From contig CAWKLF010000001.1 of the NCBI GenBank assembly GCA_963850425.1, forward strand, positions 310,001-374,000: 64,000 nt of DNA, in the 5' to 3' direction. Shown one piece after another: positions 18,402 through 26,554 of this stretch. Both the position numbers and the translations under genes were made by a program. The notes under the pieces were generated by a model. That model was not told the DNA's origin. It worked only from the letters and a program-made list of their open reading frames with translations, and ran no database searches. The stretch is from Gp1-AA133 sp963850425 (lineage in GTDB: Bacteria > Acidobacteriota > Terriglobia > Terriglobales > Acidobacteriaceae). Position 1 is the stretch's first letter, and every line of letters begins with the position of its first letter.

Positions 18402-19061
18402 ATGGATTCATTCTTCGAGGCGATGCGCCAAAGCATTCTGGATGGTGCTCCGGAGCGGGCGGCGGAACTGGCGCAGCAGGCGCTGGCGGATGGTGTCGAT
18501 CCCCTAAGTGCGGTGAACCAGGGATTCACCGTAGGGATCACGTCGGCGGGCGAGCAATTCGCGCGCTGCGAAATGTTTTTGCCGGACCTGCTGGCATGTG
18601 CCGAAGCGATGAAGGCGGCGATCAAGATTCTGGAGCCGGAGATGCTGCGGCGCGGCTCGCAGCGCGAGGTGCTGGGCAAGATCGTGCTGGGCACGGCGCG
18701 CGGAGACATCCACGACATTGGAAAGAATTTGGTGGCTACGATTCTTTCAGCCAGTGGATTTCAAATCTTCGATCTGGGCACGAGCGTCACGCCGGAACAG
18801 TTCGTTGCCAAGGCACGAGAAGTGGACGCCGATATCGTGGGAGTCTCCGCTTTGCTGACGACGACTATGGCGGGGCAGAGGGCGGTGATCGAAGCTCTCG
18901 ATGAAGGCGGGTTGCGTCCGAGATGCAAGGCAATTATTGGCGGGGCGGCCGTGACGGCGAAGTGGGCGGAAGAGATCCACGCCGATGGATACTCGCGCAA
19001 CGCCAGCGACGCGCTGGAGCTGGCCAAGGCTTTGATGGTGCGAGGAGCGGTTCCGGCATGA
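18402..19061 (+). CDS. Corrinoid (methylcobalamin)-binding methyltransferase protein, MtbC/MttC-like
   Basis: A 219-aa protein with two domains: a helical cap (about residues 5-85) and a B12-binding Rossmann domain from about 92. The signature D-x-H-x-x-G appears as GDIHDIGKN, with His104 as the lower axial cobalt ligand, followed by VGVSALLTTT and IIGGAAVTAKWA. Such proteins carry the methyl group from a substrate-specific methyltransferase to tetrahydrofolate or coenzyme M. The start at 18402 (SD-like GGGAG at 18391) is preferred over the longer frame. The stop overlaps the ATG of the MttB-family gene (ATGA), so the two are coupled and probably form a functional pair. Confidence 0.9.
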   Translation: MDSFFEAMRQSILDGAPERAAELAQQALADGVDPLSAVNQGFTVGITSAGEQFARCEMFLPDLLACAEAMKAAIKILEPEMLRRGSQREVLGKIVLGTARGDIHDIGKNLVATILSASGFQIFDLGTSVTPEQFVAKAREVDADIVGVSALLTTTMAGQRAVIEALDEGGLRPRCKAIIGGAAVTAKWAEEIHADGYSRNASDALELAKALMVRGAVPA

Positions 19062-20488
19062 GACCTCGAATCCAGTTGCTCAGTGCGGAGCTCATCGAGC
19101 GAATTCTCGGGGAAGCGTTTCAGTTGCTCAGCAATCCGGGAGTGCGAGTTGCTGCGGCGGCGGTGGAACTGCTGCGGGCGGCGAGAGTGGAAGTGCGCGA
19201 TGGGGTGGCGCGACTTCCCGAAGCGCTGATCCGTCAATGCGTGGCGTCGGTTCCGCGGGAATTTTTCCTTTACAACCGGCAAGGACAGAAGGCCGTTCAC
19301 TACGGCGGCGATGAGGTGCATTTTGATCCCGGTTCGTGCTGCGTGCAGGTACTGGACCGCCACACGTTGGAGGCAAGGCCGTCGGAAACGCGAGACTTGA
19401 TTCAAATCGTGCAGGTCACGGAGATGCTGCCGCAGTTTGCTGCGCAATCTACGGCCGTGGTGTGCAGCGACGCGCCGGGCGAGATTGGCGATCTCTACCG
19501 CCTATGGGTCGTGTTACGACATTCCAACAAGCCAGTGGTCACGGGATCGTTTTCCGCCGAAGGATTGCCGGGGATGATCGAGTTGCTGGCAGCGGATCGC
19601 GGCGGGCGAGAGGAACTGCGGCGACAACCGCGCGCAATTTTTGATGTATGCCCTTCGCCCCCGTTGAACTGGTCGGAATTCGGATCACGTAACCTCCTGG
19701 ACCTGGCGCGCGCCGGAGTGCCGGCGGAAATTGTGGCCATGCCGCTGGCGGGAGGGACCGCCCCGGTAACTTTGGCGGGTTCGGTGACACAACATGCGGC
19801 GGAAGAGTTGGCGGGGATTACGCTGCACCAGTTGGCGGGTCCGGGAGCGCCGGTGGTTTGGGGCGGGGCTCCGGCCATCTTCGACATGAGAACCGGGGGC
19901 GCGCCGATGGGCGCAATCGAGACAGCCATGCTGAACATGGCTTGCGCAGAGGTGGGTAAACATCTTGGGTTGCCGACTCACGGGTACCTGGTCGCTACGG
20001 ACTCGAAGCTGGTGGACGCGCAGGCCGGCGCGGAAAGTGCGCGGTCGGCGATGCTGGGCGCGCTGACGGGCATCAACATGATCTCGGGAGCGGGGATGCT
20101 TGGGTCGCTGGACTGCCACAGCGCGGAGAAACTGGTGATCGATGCTGAGTCGATTGCATCGGCGTTACGGTTGGTGCGCGGGATTGAAGCCGACGGCGAT
20201 TCGCTTGCTACTGGCATGTTTGCGCAGGTCGGGTTGTCGGGAGAGTTCCTGAAGTTGAAGGAGACGCGCACATTGTTCCGGAAAGAGCAGCACATTCCTT
20301 CCGCGGTGATCGATCGGAGTGGACGGAGTTCGGAGGCCGCAACGGATTCGTTCGCACGGGCGCGGACGCGGGTGGGTGTGTTGGTGGGCCAGTATGAAGC
20401 GCCGGAGCTTGACGGAACTCAGTTGCGGGAATTTCACGAAATCGTTGTGCGGGAGACGGAGCGCGTGGGGTGTCCGGTAGCTTTCTAG
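19058..20488 (+). CDS. Trimethylamine methyltransferase (MttB) superfamily protein, non-pyrrolysine type
   Basis: A 476-aa member of the MttB/MtgB superfamily, whose enzymes demethylate quaternary or tertiary amines (glycine betaine, proline betaine, carnitine, trimethylamine) and methylate a cognate corrinoid protein. The TIM-barrel core shows FDPGSCCVQVLDRHT, VCPSPPLNWSEFG, MPLAGGTAPVTLAGSVTQH and GTPM-like GGAPMGAIETAM segments. The frame has no internal TAG, so it is not a pyrrolysine enzyme and resembles MtgB-type members. The start overlaps the corrinoid gene's stop. No reductive activase or second methyltransferase lies next to it. Confidence 0.88.
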   Translation: MRPRIQLLSAELIERILGEAFQLLSNPGVRVAAAAVELLRAARVEVRDGVARLPEALIRQCVASVPREFFLYNRQGQKAVHYGGDEVHFDPGSCCVQVLDRHTLEARPSETRDLIQIVQVTEMLPQFAAQSTAVVCSDAPGEIGDLYRLWVVLRHSNKPVVTGSFSAEGLPGMIELLAADRGGREELRRQPRAIFDVCPSPPLNWSEFGSRNLLDLARAGVPAEIVAMPLAGGTAPVTLAGSVTQHAAEELAGITLHQLAGPGAPVVWGGAPAIFDMRTGGAPMGAIETAMLNMACAEVGKHLGLPTHGYLVATDSKLVDAQAGAESARSAMLGALTGINMISGAGMLGSLDCHSAEKLVIDAESIASALRLVRGIEADGDSLATGMFAQVGLSGEFLKLKETRTLFRKEQHIPSAVIDRSGRSSEAATDSFARARTRVGVLVGQYEAPELDGTQLREFHEIVVRETERVGCPVAF

Positions 20489-20489
20489 G

Positions 20490-20540
20490 CCCACCCAGCG
20501 TTACGCGCTGGGCTAATGAATTCCGCCCGCGTTGCGGGCT
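20490..20540 (+). repeat. Double-hairpin intergenic repeat, copy 1
   Basis: Two short hairpins in tandem, CCAGCG-TTA-CGCTGG-like and CCCGC-GTT-GCGGG, linked by GCTAATGAATTCCGC. It matches the element at 21590-21640 in layout and linker, and lies just after the MttB-family stop. Confidence 0.65.
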
Positions 20541-20675
20541 AACAACCTGCGCCCCCCAGGCGACTGCTCAATCGAGCCGCTTTGTTCGAGCAGGCCGTTC
20601 TGCCATGCATCTTTGCGCGTCAGCTCTCCCAACTAAAGAGTTGGTACCATCCAAGGGGTTGGGAGTGAGATTCGA

Positions 20676-21515
20676 TTGAAGAGCGCAAGAGAAGCGGGAA
20701 CTGCACGATTCGTGCTGATGACGACAACCCTGTGCCTGGCGGCGAGCCTTGCCTCCGCGCAGTGGATGGGGAAACAGACTGGGTGCTATGCCGATTCAAT
20801 TTCGGCGAATCCCAACCGGCCTACGGTCGCGAATCCTGCCGACATCACACAGTATGGGGTGCTGGAACTGGAGTATGGATGGGATCGGGTGTGGCCGGTG
20901 AATGGAGTCACGCAAACATCGGCTAACGGCCTGCTGAAGTTTGCCGTGCTTTGCGATCTCGAAATTCGGTGGAACACGACAACATTTTTGTCGCAAACGG
21001 ATCCCAGCGGGACGCACCGGACGTTCGGGGATAACTGGCTGGGGCCGCAGGTGCGCGTCTACAAGCAGACGAAGCGCGTGCCTTCCCTGGCGTTCGGTTA
21101 TGCGATCAAGATTCCTTCGGCGAGCACCGAGGCCGGAATGGGGAGCGGGGCGGTAGATCATCAGTTGACGTTTCTGGCGAGCAAGGATGTGGCGAAGATT
21201 CATTTTGATTTCAATGCCAGCCAGTTTTGGATCGGCCGCGGAAATGGGTTCGATAGAAATCAGGAATACAATCTGGCGTTTTCGCATGCGATCCGCGGGC
21301 CGCTGCAGTTTACCGGCGAGTTTTATGGGAGCACGCGATTGAATGCGGCGACGCCCGGATTTGCGTCGTCCTTGTGGGCGCTGACGTACACGGTGATTCC
21401 GCGGCTGGTGATTGATGGAGGTTTTGAAGCTGGGTTAACGTCGGGCGGGCCGCACCGGCATTTGTTTTTCGGCGTGACGTACACGATTGCGAGGTTGTAC
21501 CCGGGGAAAAGGTGA
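20676..21515 (+). CDS. Predicted outer-membrane beta-barrel protein
   Basis: A 279-aa exported protein starting at TTG 20676, with GGGAG at about 20661. An ATG at 20718 is an alternative. The signal peptide ends near SLASAQ. The mature chain alternates hydrophobic and polar residues in strands ending in aromatic residues (LELEYGWDRVW, LEIRWNTTTFLSQ, VRVYKQTKRVPSLAFGYAIK) and closes with HLFFGVTYTIARLYP, like the outer-membrane transporter/MetA-pathway-of-phenol-degradation barrels. Ligand unknown. It may belong with the corrinoid operon, but a hairpin repeat separates them. Confidence 0.72.
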   Translation: MKSAREAGTARFVLMTTTLCLAASLASAQWMGKQTGCYADSISANPNRPTVANPADITQYGVLELEYGWDRVWPVNGVTQTSANGLLKFAVLCDLEIRWNTTTFLSQTDPSGTHRTFGDNWLGPQVRVYKQTKRVPSLAFGYAIKIPSASTEAGMGSGAVDHQLTFLASKDVAKIHFDFNASQFWIGRGNGFDRNQEYNLAFSHAIRGPLQFTGEFYGSTRLNAATPGFASSLWALTYTVIPRLVIDGGFEAGLTSGGPHRHLFFGVTYTIARLYPGKR

Positions 21516-21700
21516 CAGGCTCGCGGGCTTACGCCCGCATCGCGATGTGACACCGCCCTACGGGGCTCTATCCGATCGATGGGCCCCTTCCCAGGGCTTA
21601 CGCCCTGGGCTAATGAATGCCGCCGCTTCGCGGCTTTAGCGTCTTGTGCGATGACCGGAGTCGAGCTGTAAGCACTTCATTCCAAGTGGTTTAGCCTTGG
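21516..21700 (+). repeat. Hairpin repeat cluster (copy 2) and weak terminator
   Basis: A tight hairpin CGGGC-TTA-CGCCCG at about 21523-21538 is followed by the double-hairpin element at 21590-21640 (CCCAGGGC-TTA-CGCCCTGGG, linker CTAATGAATGCC, then CCGC-TTC-GCGG). At 21682-21707 a five-base stem CCAAG/CTTGG with a run of T could act as a weak terminator before the dnaK promoter. Confidence 0.6.
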
Positions 21701-21750
21701 CTTTTTTCGTCCAATCTCTGCATCCGCCCGTTCTGAAGCTGCATCTAAAC

Positions 21751-21780
21751 CTTGACAGTGTTACACTCAAGTCTTATTAT
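21751..21780 (+). promoter_or_regulatory. dnaK promoter with overlapping HAIR-type HspR operator
   Basis: A perfect TTGACA -35 (21752-21757) is followed by a 17-base spacer and TATTAT (21775-21780), a strong sigma70-type promoter. CTTGACA-N7-ACTCAAG (21751-21757 and 21765-21771) matches the HAIR consensus CTTGAGT-N7-ACTCAAG at 12 of 14 positions with exact spacing, covering the -35 and spacer. A bound HspR dimer would block RNA polymerase. hspR itself is at 28045. Confidence 0.85.
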
Positions 21781-21845
21781 TGCTGCGAAGCTACTGTTTA
21801 ACGAATTGATTATAAGGCACTTATAGTGATTAGGAGGCTCAGAAT

Positions 21846-23780
21846 ATGAGCAAGATTATTGGAATTGACTTGGGAACCACCAATTCGGTGGTGGCCGTGA
21901 TGGAAGGCGGCGAGCCCAAGGTTATTGCGAATGAAGAGGGCGGGCGGACGACTCCGTCGGTAGTCGGCTTTACTAAAACTGGCGAGCGGTTGGTTGGGCA
22001 GGTCGCAAAGCGGCAGGCCATCACCAATCCTGAGAATACCGTGTTCTCGATCAAGCGGTTTATGGGACGCCGGTATGACGAAGTCAACGAAGAAATGAAG
22101 ATGGTGCCCTACAAGGTGGAGCGCGATGGAGACCATGTAGCCGTCATCGCGCAGGGGAAGAAGTACACCCCGCCGGAGGTTTCCGCGATGATTCTTCAGA
22201 AATTGAAGAAGGCGGCGGAAGACTATCTGGGCGAGAAAGTGACCGAAGCCGTGATCACGGTGCCGGCGTACTTCAACGATGCGCAGCGGCAGGCGACCAA
22301 AGACGCCGGCAAGATCGCCGGGCTGGATGTGAAGCGCATCATCAACGAGCCGACGGCGGCCGCTTTGGCTTACGGGCTCGATAAGGGTAAGGACGAGACC
22401 ATCGCCGTGTATGACTTCGGCGGCGGGACGTTCGATATTTCGATTCTCGAAGTGGGCGAGGGTGTGATCGAGGTGAAGGCCACCAATGGCGACACGCACC
22501 TCGGCGGCGACAACCTCGACCAGCGCATCGTCGAGTGGCTGATTGACGAGTTCAAGAAGGATGAAGGACTCGACCTGCGCGGCAAGGGCAACGAGATGGC
22601 GTTACAGCGTCTGCGGGACGCCGCCGAGCGGGCGAAGATCGAACTTTCCACAACCATGGAGACCGAGATCAATCTGCCCTTCATCACGGCGGATGCCAGT
22701 GGACCAAAGCACCTGGTGAAGAAGCTGACCCGGGCGAAGCTCGAGTCTATGGTCGAGGACCTGATCCAGAAGTCGGTGGGTCCGTGCAAGCAGTGCATGA
22801 AGGACGCGGGCGTCGATGCCAGCAAGATCAACGAAGTCGTGCTGGTCGGCGGCCAGACGCGCATGCCGCGCATCCAGGCGCTGGTGAAGGAACTGTTTGG
22901 CAAGGAGCCGCACAAGGGCGTCAACCCGGACGAAGTCGTGGCAGTAGGTGCGGCGATCCAGGGGGGCGTGCTGAAGGGCGAAGTGAAAGACCTGCTCCTG
23001 CTGGACGTAACTCCGCTGTCGCTGGCAATTGAAACGCTGGGCGGCGTGGCGACGCCGATGATTCCGCGGAACACGACGATTCCTACCAAGAAGACGGAAA
23101 CGTTCTCAACTGCAGCGGACAACCAGACGTCGGTCGAAGTGCACGTGCTGCAGGGCGAGCGTCCGATGGCGGCGCAGAACCGGACTTTGGGCAAGTTCCA
23201 TTTGACTGGGTTGCCTCCGGCTCCGCGAGGCGTGCCGCAGATCGAGGTGACGTTCGACATCGACGCGAACGGCATTTTGAATGTGACGGCGAAGGACAAC
23301 GCCACGGGCAAGGATCAGAAGATCACGATCACGTCGTCTTCCGGCTTGTCGAAGGAAGAAGTGGAGCGGATGGCCAAGGAAGCCGACTCCCACTCGGCCG
23401 AGGACAAGGCCAAGCGCGAGGAGATCGAGGCCAAGAACCAGCTCGACAGCATGGTCTACCAGATGGAGAAGATGCTGCGCGAGTCGGGGGATAAGATCTC
23501 GGGCGAAGATCGCGGGGCGGTGGAGAATGCCATCGCCGACGCAAAGAAGGCGCTGGAGTCGGGCGACAAGGCGGGCATGGATCGGGCGCGCGAAGCGCTG
23601 ACCCAGGCTTCGCACAAGCTGGCCGAGCAGATGTACAAGGCGGCGGGTTCGCAAGGCGCGGCGGGCGGAGGCCCGGGCGCGGGGGCGGGACCGTCGGACT
23701 CGGCGGGCGGCAACGGTCAGGCTAAGAAGGATGAAGGCGTGATCGATGCGGAGTACGTGGACGTTGAAGATAAGAAGTAA
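21846..23780 (+). CDS. dnaK: Chaperone protein DnaK (Hsp70)
   Basis: A 644-aa Hsp70. The ATPase domain starts with IGIDLGTTNSVVAVMEGG and contains VITVPAYFNDAQRQATKDAG and VYDFGGGTFDISILE. The substrate-binding domain contains LLLDVTPLSLAIETLGG and GERPMAAQNRTLGKF. The helical lid and a Gly/Ala-rich linker end in VIDAEYVDVEDKK. It folds and rescues proteins with DnaJ and GrpE. GGAGG at about 21832 precedes the ATG. Transcribed from the HAIR-controlled promoter and closed by the terminator at 23812. grpE is not in the window. Confidence 0.99.
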   Translation: MSKIIGIDLGTTNSVVAVMEGGEPKVIANEEGGRTTPSVVGFTKTGERLVGQVAKRQAITNPENTVFSIKRFMGRRYDEVNEEMKMVPYKVERDGDHVAVIAQGKKYTPPEVSAMILQKLKKAAEDYLGEKVTEAVITVPAYFNDAQRQATKDAGKIAGLDVKRIINEPTAAALAYGLDKGKDETIAVYDFGGGTFDISILEVGEGVIEVKATNGDTHLGGDNLDQRIVEWLIDEFKKDEGLDLRGKGNEMALQRLRDAAERAKIELSTTMETEINLPFITADASGPKHLVKKLTRAKLESMVEDLIQKSVGPCKQCMKDAGVDASKINEVVLVGGQTRMPRIQALVKELFGKEPHKGVNPDEVVAVGAAIQGGVLKGEVKDLLLLDVTPLSLAIETLGGVATPMIPRNTTIPTKKTETFSTAADNQTSVEVHVLQGERPMAAQNRTLGKFHLTGLPPAPRGVPQIEVTFDIDANGILNVTAKDNATGKDQKITITSSSGLSKEEVERMAKEADSHSAEDKAKREEIEAKNQLDSMVYQMEKMLRESGDKISGEDRGAVENAIADAKKALESGDKAGMDRAREALTQASHKLAEQMYKAAGSQGAAGGGPGAGAGPSDSAGGNGQAKKDEGVIDAEYVDVEDKK

Positions 23781-23811
23781 GCTGTCAGCAATCGGCTGTC
23801 AGCTTTTAGTG

Positions 23812-23837
23812 GGGGCGCCCGATGGCGCCCCTTCTTT
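23812..23837 (+). terminator. Rho-independent terminator after dnaK
   Basis: Stem GGGGCGCC / GGCGCCCC (23812-23819 and 23824-23831) with a CGAT loop, followed by TTCTTT. Confidence 0.85.
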
Positions 23838-23917
23838 GACATTCGTGAGATCGTTCGTATTTGCGAGGGCGAGAAGCTTCCGCGACTGCCGGCGGGGCGC
23901 TGCTTTTAGGAGATTCG

Positions 23918-24097
23918 ATGCAATTCGAAATAAATGATCAGGCTTATTTTTTGAATTATGTTGAGGATGAGGGGCTGTGGTATGTGTTCCGTCCTACCGG
24001 GAGTGGTGTGATTCGGATTCCTGTGGAGATGGAGGCGGTGCATTCGGAGCATTTCGCGTTTGCGCCGGAAGAGGGAAAGAAGCGGGTTGTGCACTGA
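23918..24097 (+). CDS. Small hypothetical protein between dnaK and dnaJ
   Basis: A 59-aa frame starting at ATG 23918 with TAGGAGA at 23907-23913. The sequence begins MQFEINDQAYFLNYVEDEG and has a compact beta-rich pattern (WYVFRPTGSGVIRIPVE). It is acidic overall with a basic tail, and has no signal peptide or transmembrane segment. It looks like a genuine small cytosolic protein, but no function is known to me. It lies after the dnaK terminator, so it probably has its own promoter. Confidence 0.6.
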   Translation: MQFEINDQAYFLNYVEDEGLWYVFRPTGSGVIRIPVEMEAVHSEHFAFAPEEGKKRVVH

Positions 24098-24409
24098 GGT
24101 CGCATGCCGGAGCCTCTGAACGGGAATTCGCTCCTGTGACATGTTTACCCCGCACTTAAAGTGCAGGGCTTGCTTCTGTCGTCGCTGCGCGACTAAGCAT
24201 CGGTGTTGCGTTGTAAAAGGTTACGACGGGAAGCATCGTAGGCAAACACAAGGTCCCTCGACTTCGTTCGGCTGGCGCCTCACTGCGCTCGGGATGACAG
24301 TTCAACCGGTTGTTGTGCGCATGGTTGTGCACCGAGGAGGATCACGGCTCAGCACTCAACGTGAAAGCCGACGGCTACAGGCCAGAGCCACTAGCCAGAC
24401 GCTAATTTT
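24098..24409. repeat. Repeat-bearing spacer upstream of dnaJ
   Basis: Contains a hairpin CCCGCACTT-AAAGTGC-type element at 24148-24193 and a TCCCTCGACT...CTCGGGATGACAG repeat at 24253-24300 (same family as 35552, 37145 and 41157). No gene and no HAIR motif was seen before dnaJ. Confidence 0.55.
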
Positions 24410-25651
24410 ATGGCCACGCAAACAAAAGATTATTACGGCGCGCTGGGGGTGAAGAAGGGTGCGTCTACGGACGAGATCCGGAAGGCGTTTCGCAAGCTTG
24501 CGCGCAAATATCATCCCGACGTCAATCCTGGGGACAAGTCCGCCGAGGAGAAGTTCAAGACGCTCTCGGAAGCTAACGAGGTCTTGTCCGATCCGAAGAA
24601 GCGGAAGATTTACGACCAGCTCGGTTTTTATTCCGACAACATCGATCCGGCGACGGCCGAGGCTTATGCCCGGCAGGGTGGAACGCCGGGAGGTTTCCCA
24701 GGGGGATATCCCGGAGGGCAGCCTTCGGGCCCGGGTTCGGCGGGGGCGGGCGGCGTCCATTTTGATTTTGGCGGGTTCGATTTTTCTGACCTGTTCGAAG
24801 GTGGCGGCCGCGGGAAGAAAACCCCTTCAGCGGGCGGTGGCGGCGGGTTTCGGGACATCTTCTCGAGCATGTTTGATCGCGGCGGGGCGGCAGCGCAGGA
24901 AGCGCCCGAGCCGGGTTCGGACCTGGAGTACCAGGTTAACGTTCCGTTCTGGACGGCGATCCGCGGGGGCGTGATGAAGTTGAACATCGCGCGGCGCGAG
25001 ACCTGCGGCACGTGCCAGGGATCGGGATTTGTGGAGGCACCGGGAACGTGCCCGCAGTGCCATGGCAAAGGGACCATCGAACAGACGGGCGGGCGGATGA
25101 AGTTCAATGTGCAGTGCCCACGGTGCCATGGGACGGGGAAGAACATCTCGACTTGTCCGACGTGCCATGGTGAGGGGACGATCGAGCGGATCGAACCGCT
25201 TGAAGTGCGGATCAAGGCGGGGACGCGGGATGGGCAACGGATCCGGATCGCCGGCAAGGGGAATGCCGGGGGACATGGCGGACCGCCCGGAGATCTCTAC
25301 GTGATTATTCGGACCGAGGATCACCCGGTATTTCACCGGGACGGCGATGACATCCGGTTGACCGTGCCGGTGACGGCGACCGAGGCGGCTTTGGGAGCCA
25401 AGATTGAGGTCCCGACCATTGACGGCAAGACCTTGCTGAAGATTCCGCCGGGGACGCAGTCGGGGCAGAAGTTGCGGTTGCGGGAGAAGGGCGTGCCTTC
25501 GGCGACCAAGGATGGGGCGCGGGGGGATGAGATCGTCGAAGTCAAAGTCACTGTGCCCATGCCTCGGGATGAGCGGACGAAGGAGTTGCTGCGGGAGTTG
25601 GCGCAGTTGAATCCGGAGGATCCTCGGGCGGAGATTTGGGGGAAGGTCTAG
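24410..25651 (+). CDS. dnaJ: Chaperone protein DnaJ (Hsp40, class A)
   Basis: A 413-aa type A J-protein that stimulates DnaK ATPase and delivers substrates. The J domain (about residues 6-72) has the essential HPD in RKYHPDVNPG. A long Gly/Phe/Pro-rich linker follows (about residues 90-165). The zinc-binding domain has four CxxCxGxG-type motifs: CGTCQGSG, CPQCHGKG, CPRCHGTG and CPTCHGEG. The C-terminal domains include PPGDLYVIIRTEDHPVFHRDGDD and KIPPGTQSGQKLRLREKG-like segments (shortened here). Located about 630 bases after dnaK in the same direction, apparently as a separate transcription unit. Confidence 0.97.
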   Translation: MATQTKDYYGALGVKKGASTDEIRKAFRKLARKYHPDVNPGDKSAEEKFKTLSEANEVLSDPKKRKIYDQLGFYSDNIDPATAEAYARQGGTPGGFPGGYPGGQPSGPGSAGAGGVHFDFGGFDFSDLFEGGGRGKKTPSAGGGGGFRDIFSSMFDRGGAAAQEAPEPGSDLEYQVNVPFWTAIRGGVMKLNIARRETCGTCQGSGFVEAPGTCPQCHGKGTIEQTGGRMKFNVQCPRCHGTGKNISTCPTCHGEGTIERIEPLEVRIKAGTRDGQRIRIAGKGNAGGHGGPPGDLYVIIRTEDHPVFHRDGDDIRLTVPVTATEAALGAKIEVPTIDGKTLLKIPPGTQSGQKLRLREKGVPSATKDGARGDEIVEVKVTVPMPRDERTKELLRELAQLNPEDPRAEIWGKV

Positions 25652-25661
25652 ATCAAAGGCT

Positions 25662-25738
25662 TTAACCACAGAGGGCACAGAGGGGCACTGAGGAATGCTA
25701 AGGCTTACTCTGTGGGCCTCTATTTCCTCTGTAGTTAA
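25662..25738. repeat. CACAGAGG-type inverted repeat
   Basis: Arms of the type TAACCACAGAGGGCACAGAGG and CCTCTATTTCCTCTGTAG face each other between dnaJ and the GxxExxY gene, and can form a long imperfect stem. The end overlaps the stop codon of the GxxExxY gene. Confidence 0.7.
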
Positions 25739-26151
25739 CGGTCCCAGCCATACCCGTCAACCATGCGAGTGATGCCGTCTTTCAAATGGGTCACGTAGAA
25801 GTTGATCAGCAGGCCTACGTTCTTCCCGCTCAAACGGAGGTAGGACAAGAGCTGGGCCTGGTGGACGGGATGAACGGCTTCCACGCACTTGACCTCGACC
25901 ACCACTAAGTTCTCGACCAGCAAATCCATTCGATATCCGAGTTCCAGCTTTTCGCCTTCATAAACTACGGGCAGGGCTACCTGCGTCTCCACCCGGAGGC
26001 TTCGTATCCTAAGTTCGTGAGCTAGACAGCCCAGGTACGCGCTTTCCAGTAGACCGGGACCGAGAATTGAGTGGACTTTCATGGCGGCATCAACGACCGC
26101 GCCGGAGACTCGGTTGATCCGGGGAGGCGGCATCGCGGATAGGTTGGACAT
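25735..26151 (-). CDS. GxxExxY family protein (PD-(D/E)xK-like fold)
   Basis: A 138-aa protein of the GxxExxY family. The signature GLLESAY follows HSILGPG. The segments YRMDLLVEN and VVVEVKCVE provide the Asp and Glu-x-Lys of a PD-(D/E)xK nuclease-like core. The C-terminus (LLSYLRLSGKNVGLLINF) is typical. Members are widespread in environmental bacteria and their role is unsettled; a nucleic-acid-binding function is only inferred. The ATG at 26149-26151 is used; a second Met seven codons in is an alternative. It sits between two CACAGAGG repeats. Confidence 0.85.
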   Translation of the reverse strand: MSNLSAMPPPRINRVSGAVVDAAMKVHSILGPGLLESAYLGCLAHELRIRSLRVETQVALPVVYEGEKLELGYRMDLLVENLVVVEVKCVEAVHPVHQAQLLSYLRLSGKNVGLLINFYVTHLKDGITRMVDGYGWDR

Positions 26152-26242
26152 GGATACTCCTGCTCCCGGTGTACCAAGTGGATTGCTTTCCGTTTGTGAT
26201 GGTCGACCGGGTTCGGCGTGATAGACGCGAGATCAAAAACTC

Positions 26243-26346
26243 AACCACAGAGGGCACAGAGGAGCACAGAGGAAGTCCCCACCGTCACTGAGGAGCACGG
26301 AGGACTTCAGGGGTTCCTCCGTGGTTCTCTGTGTCCTCTGTGGTGA
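26243..26346. repeat. Long CACAGAGG-type inverted repeat
   Basis: The clearest copy of the family: CAACCACAGAGGGCACAGAGG on one arm and CCTCTGTGGTG with TCTCTGTGTC on the other, with an internal second pair (GAGGACTTC / GGTTCCTCC region). It lies in a 400-base spacer (26152-26554) that otherwise holds only the upstream region of the permease gene. Confidence 0.75.
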
Positions 26347-26554
26347 AGGCCTTTCGCATTACTCCCGTACTGTGTCTTTCGCGAAAAAAATTATCGAAAA
26401 ATCTATTGCGTCGCATCTAAATTGCCGTATTCTCTGTGCTGCGAACTAACTTCGCCGAAATGCCCGAGGAATCGCTGTAACCCGGGAGCCGCGATCAAAT
26501 TTCAAGGGAGACGCGGTGGTGAGAGTGAGTCGCTTGAGGAGGAAGCCATAGAAA

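Noticed and set aside
19058..20488. Pyrrolysine-containing MttB
   Set aside because: The frame runs through without an in-frame TAG, and no pyl genes are nearby.
21682..21707. Strong terminator before the dnaK promoter
   Set aside because: The stem is only five base pairs; kept only as a weak possibility within the repeat feature.
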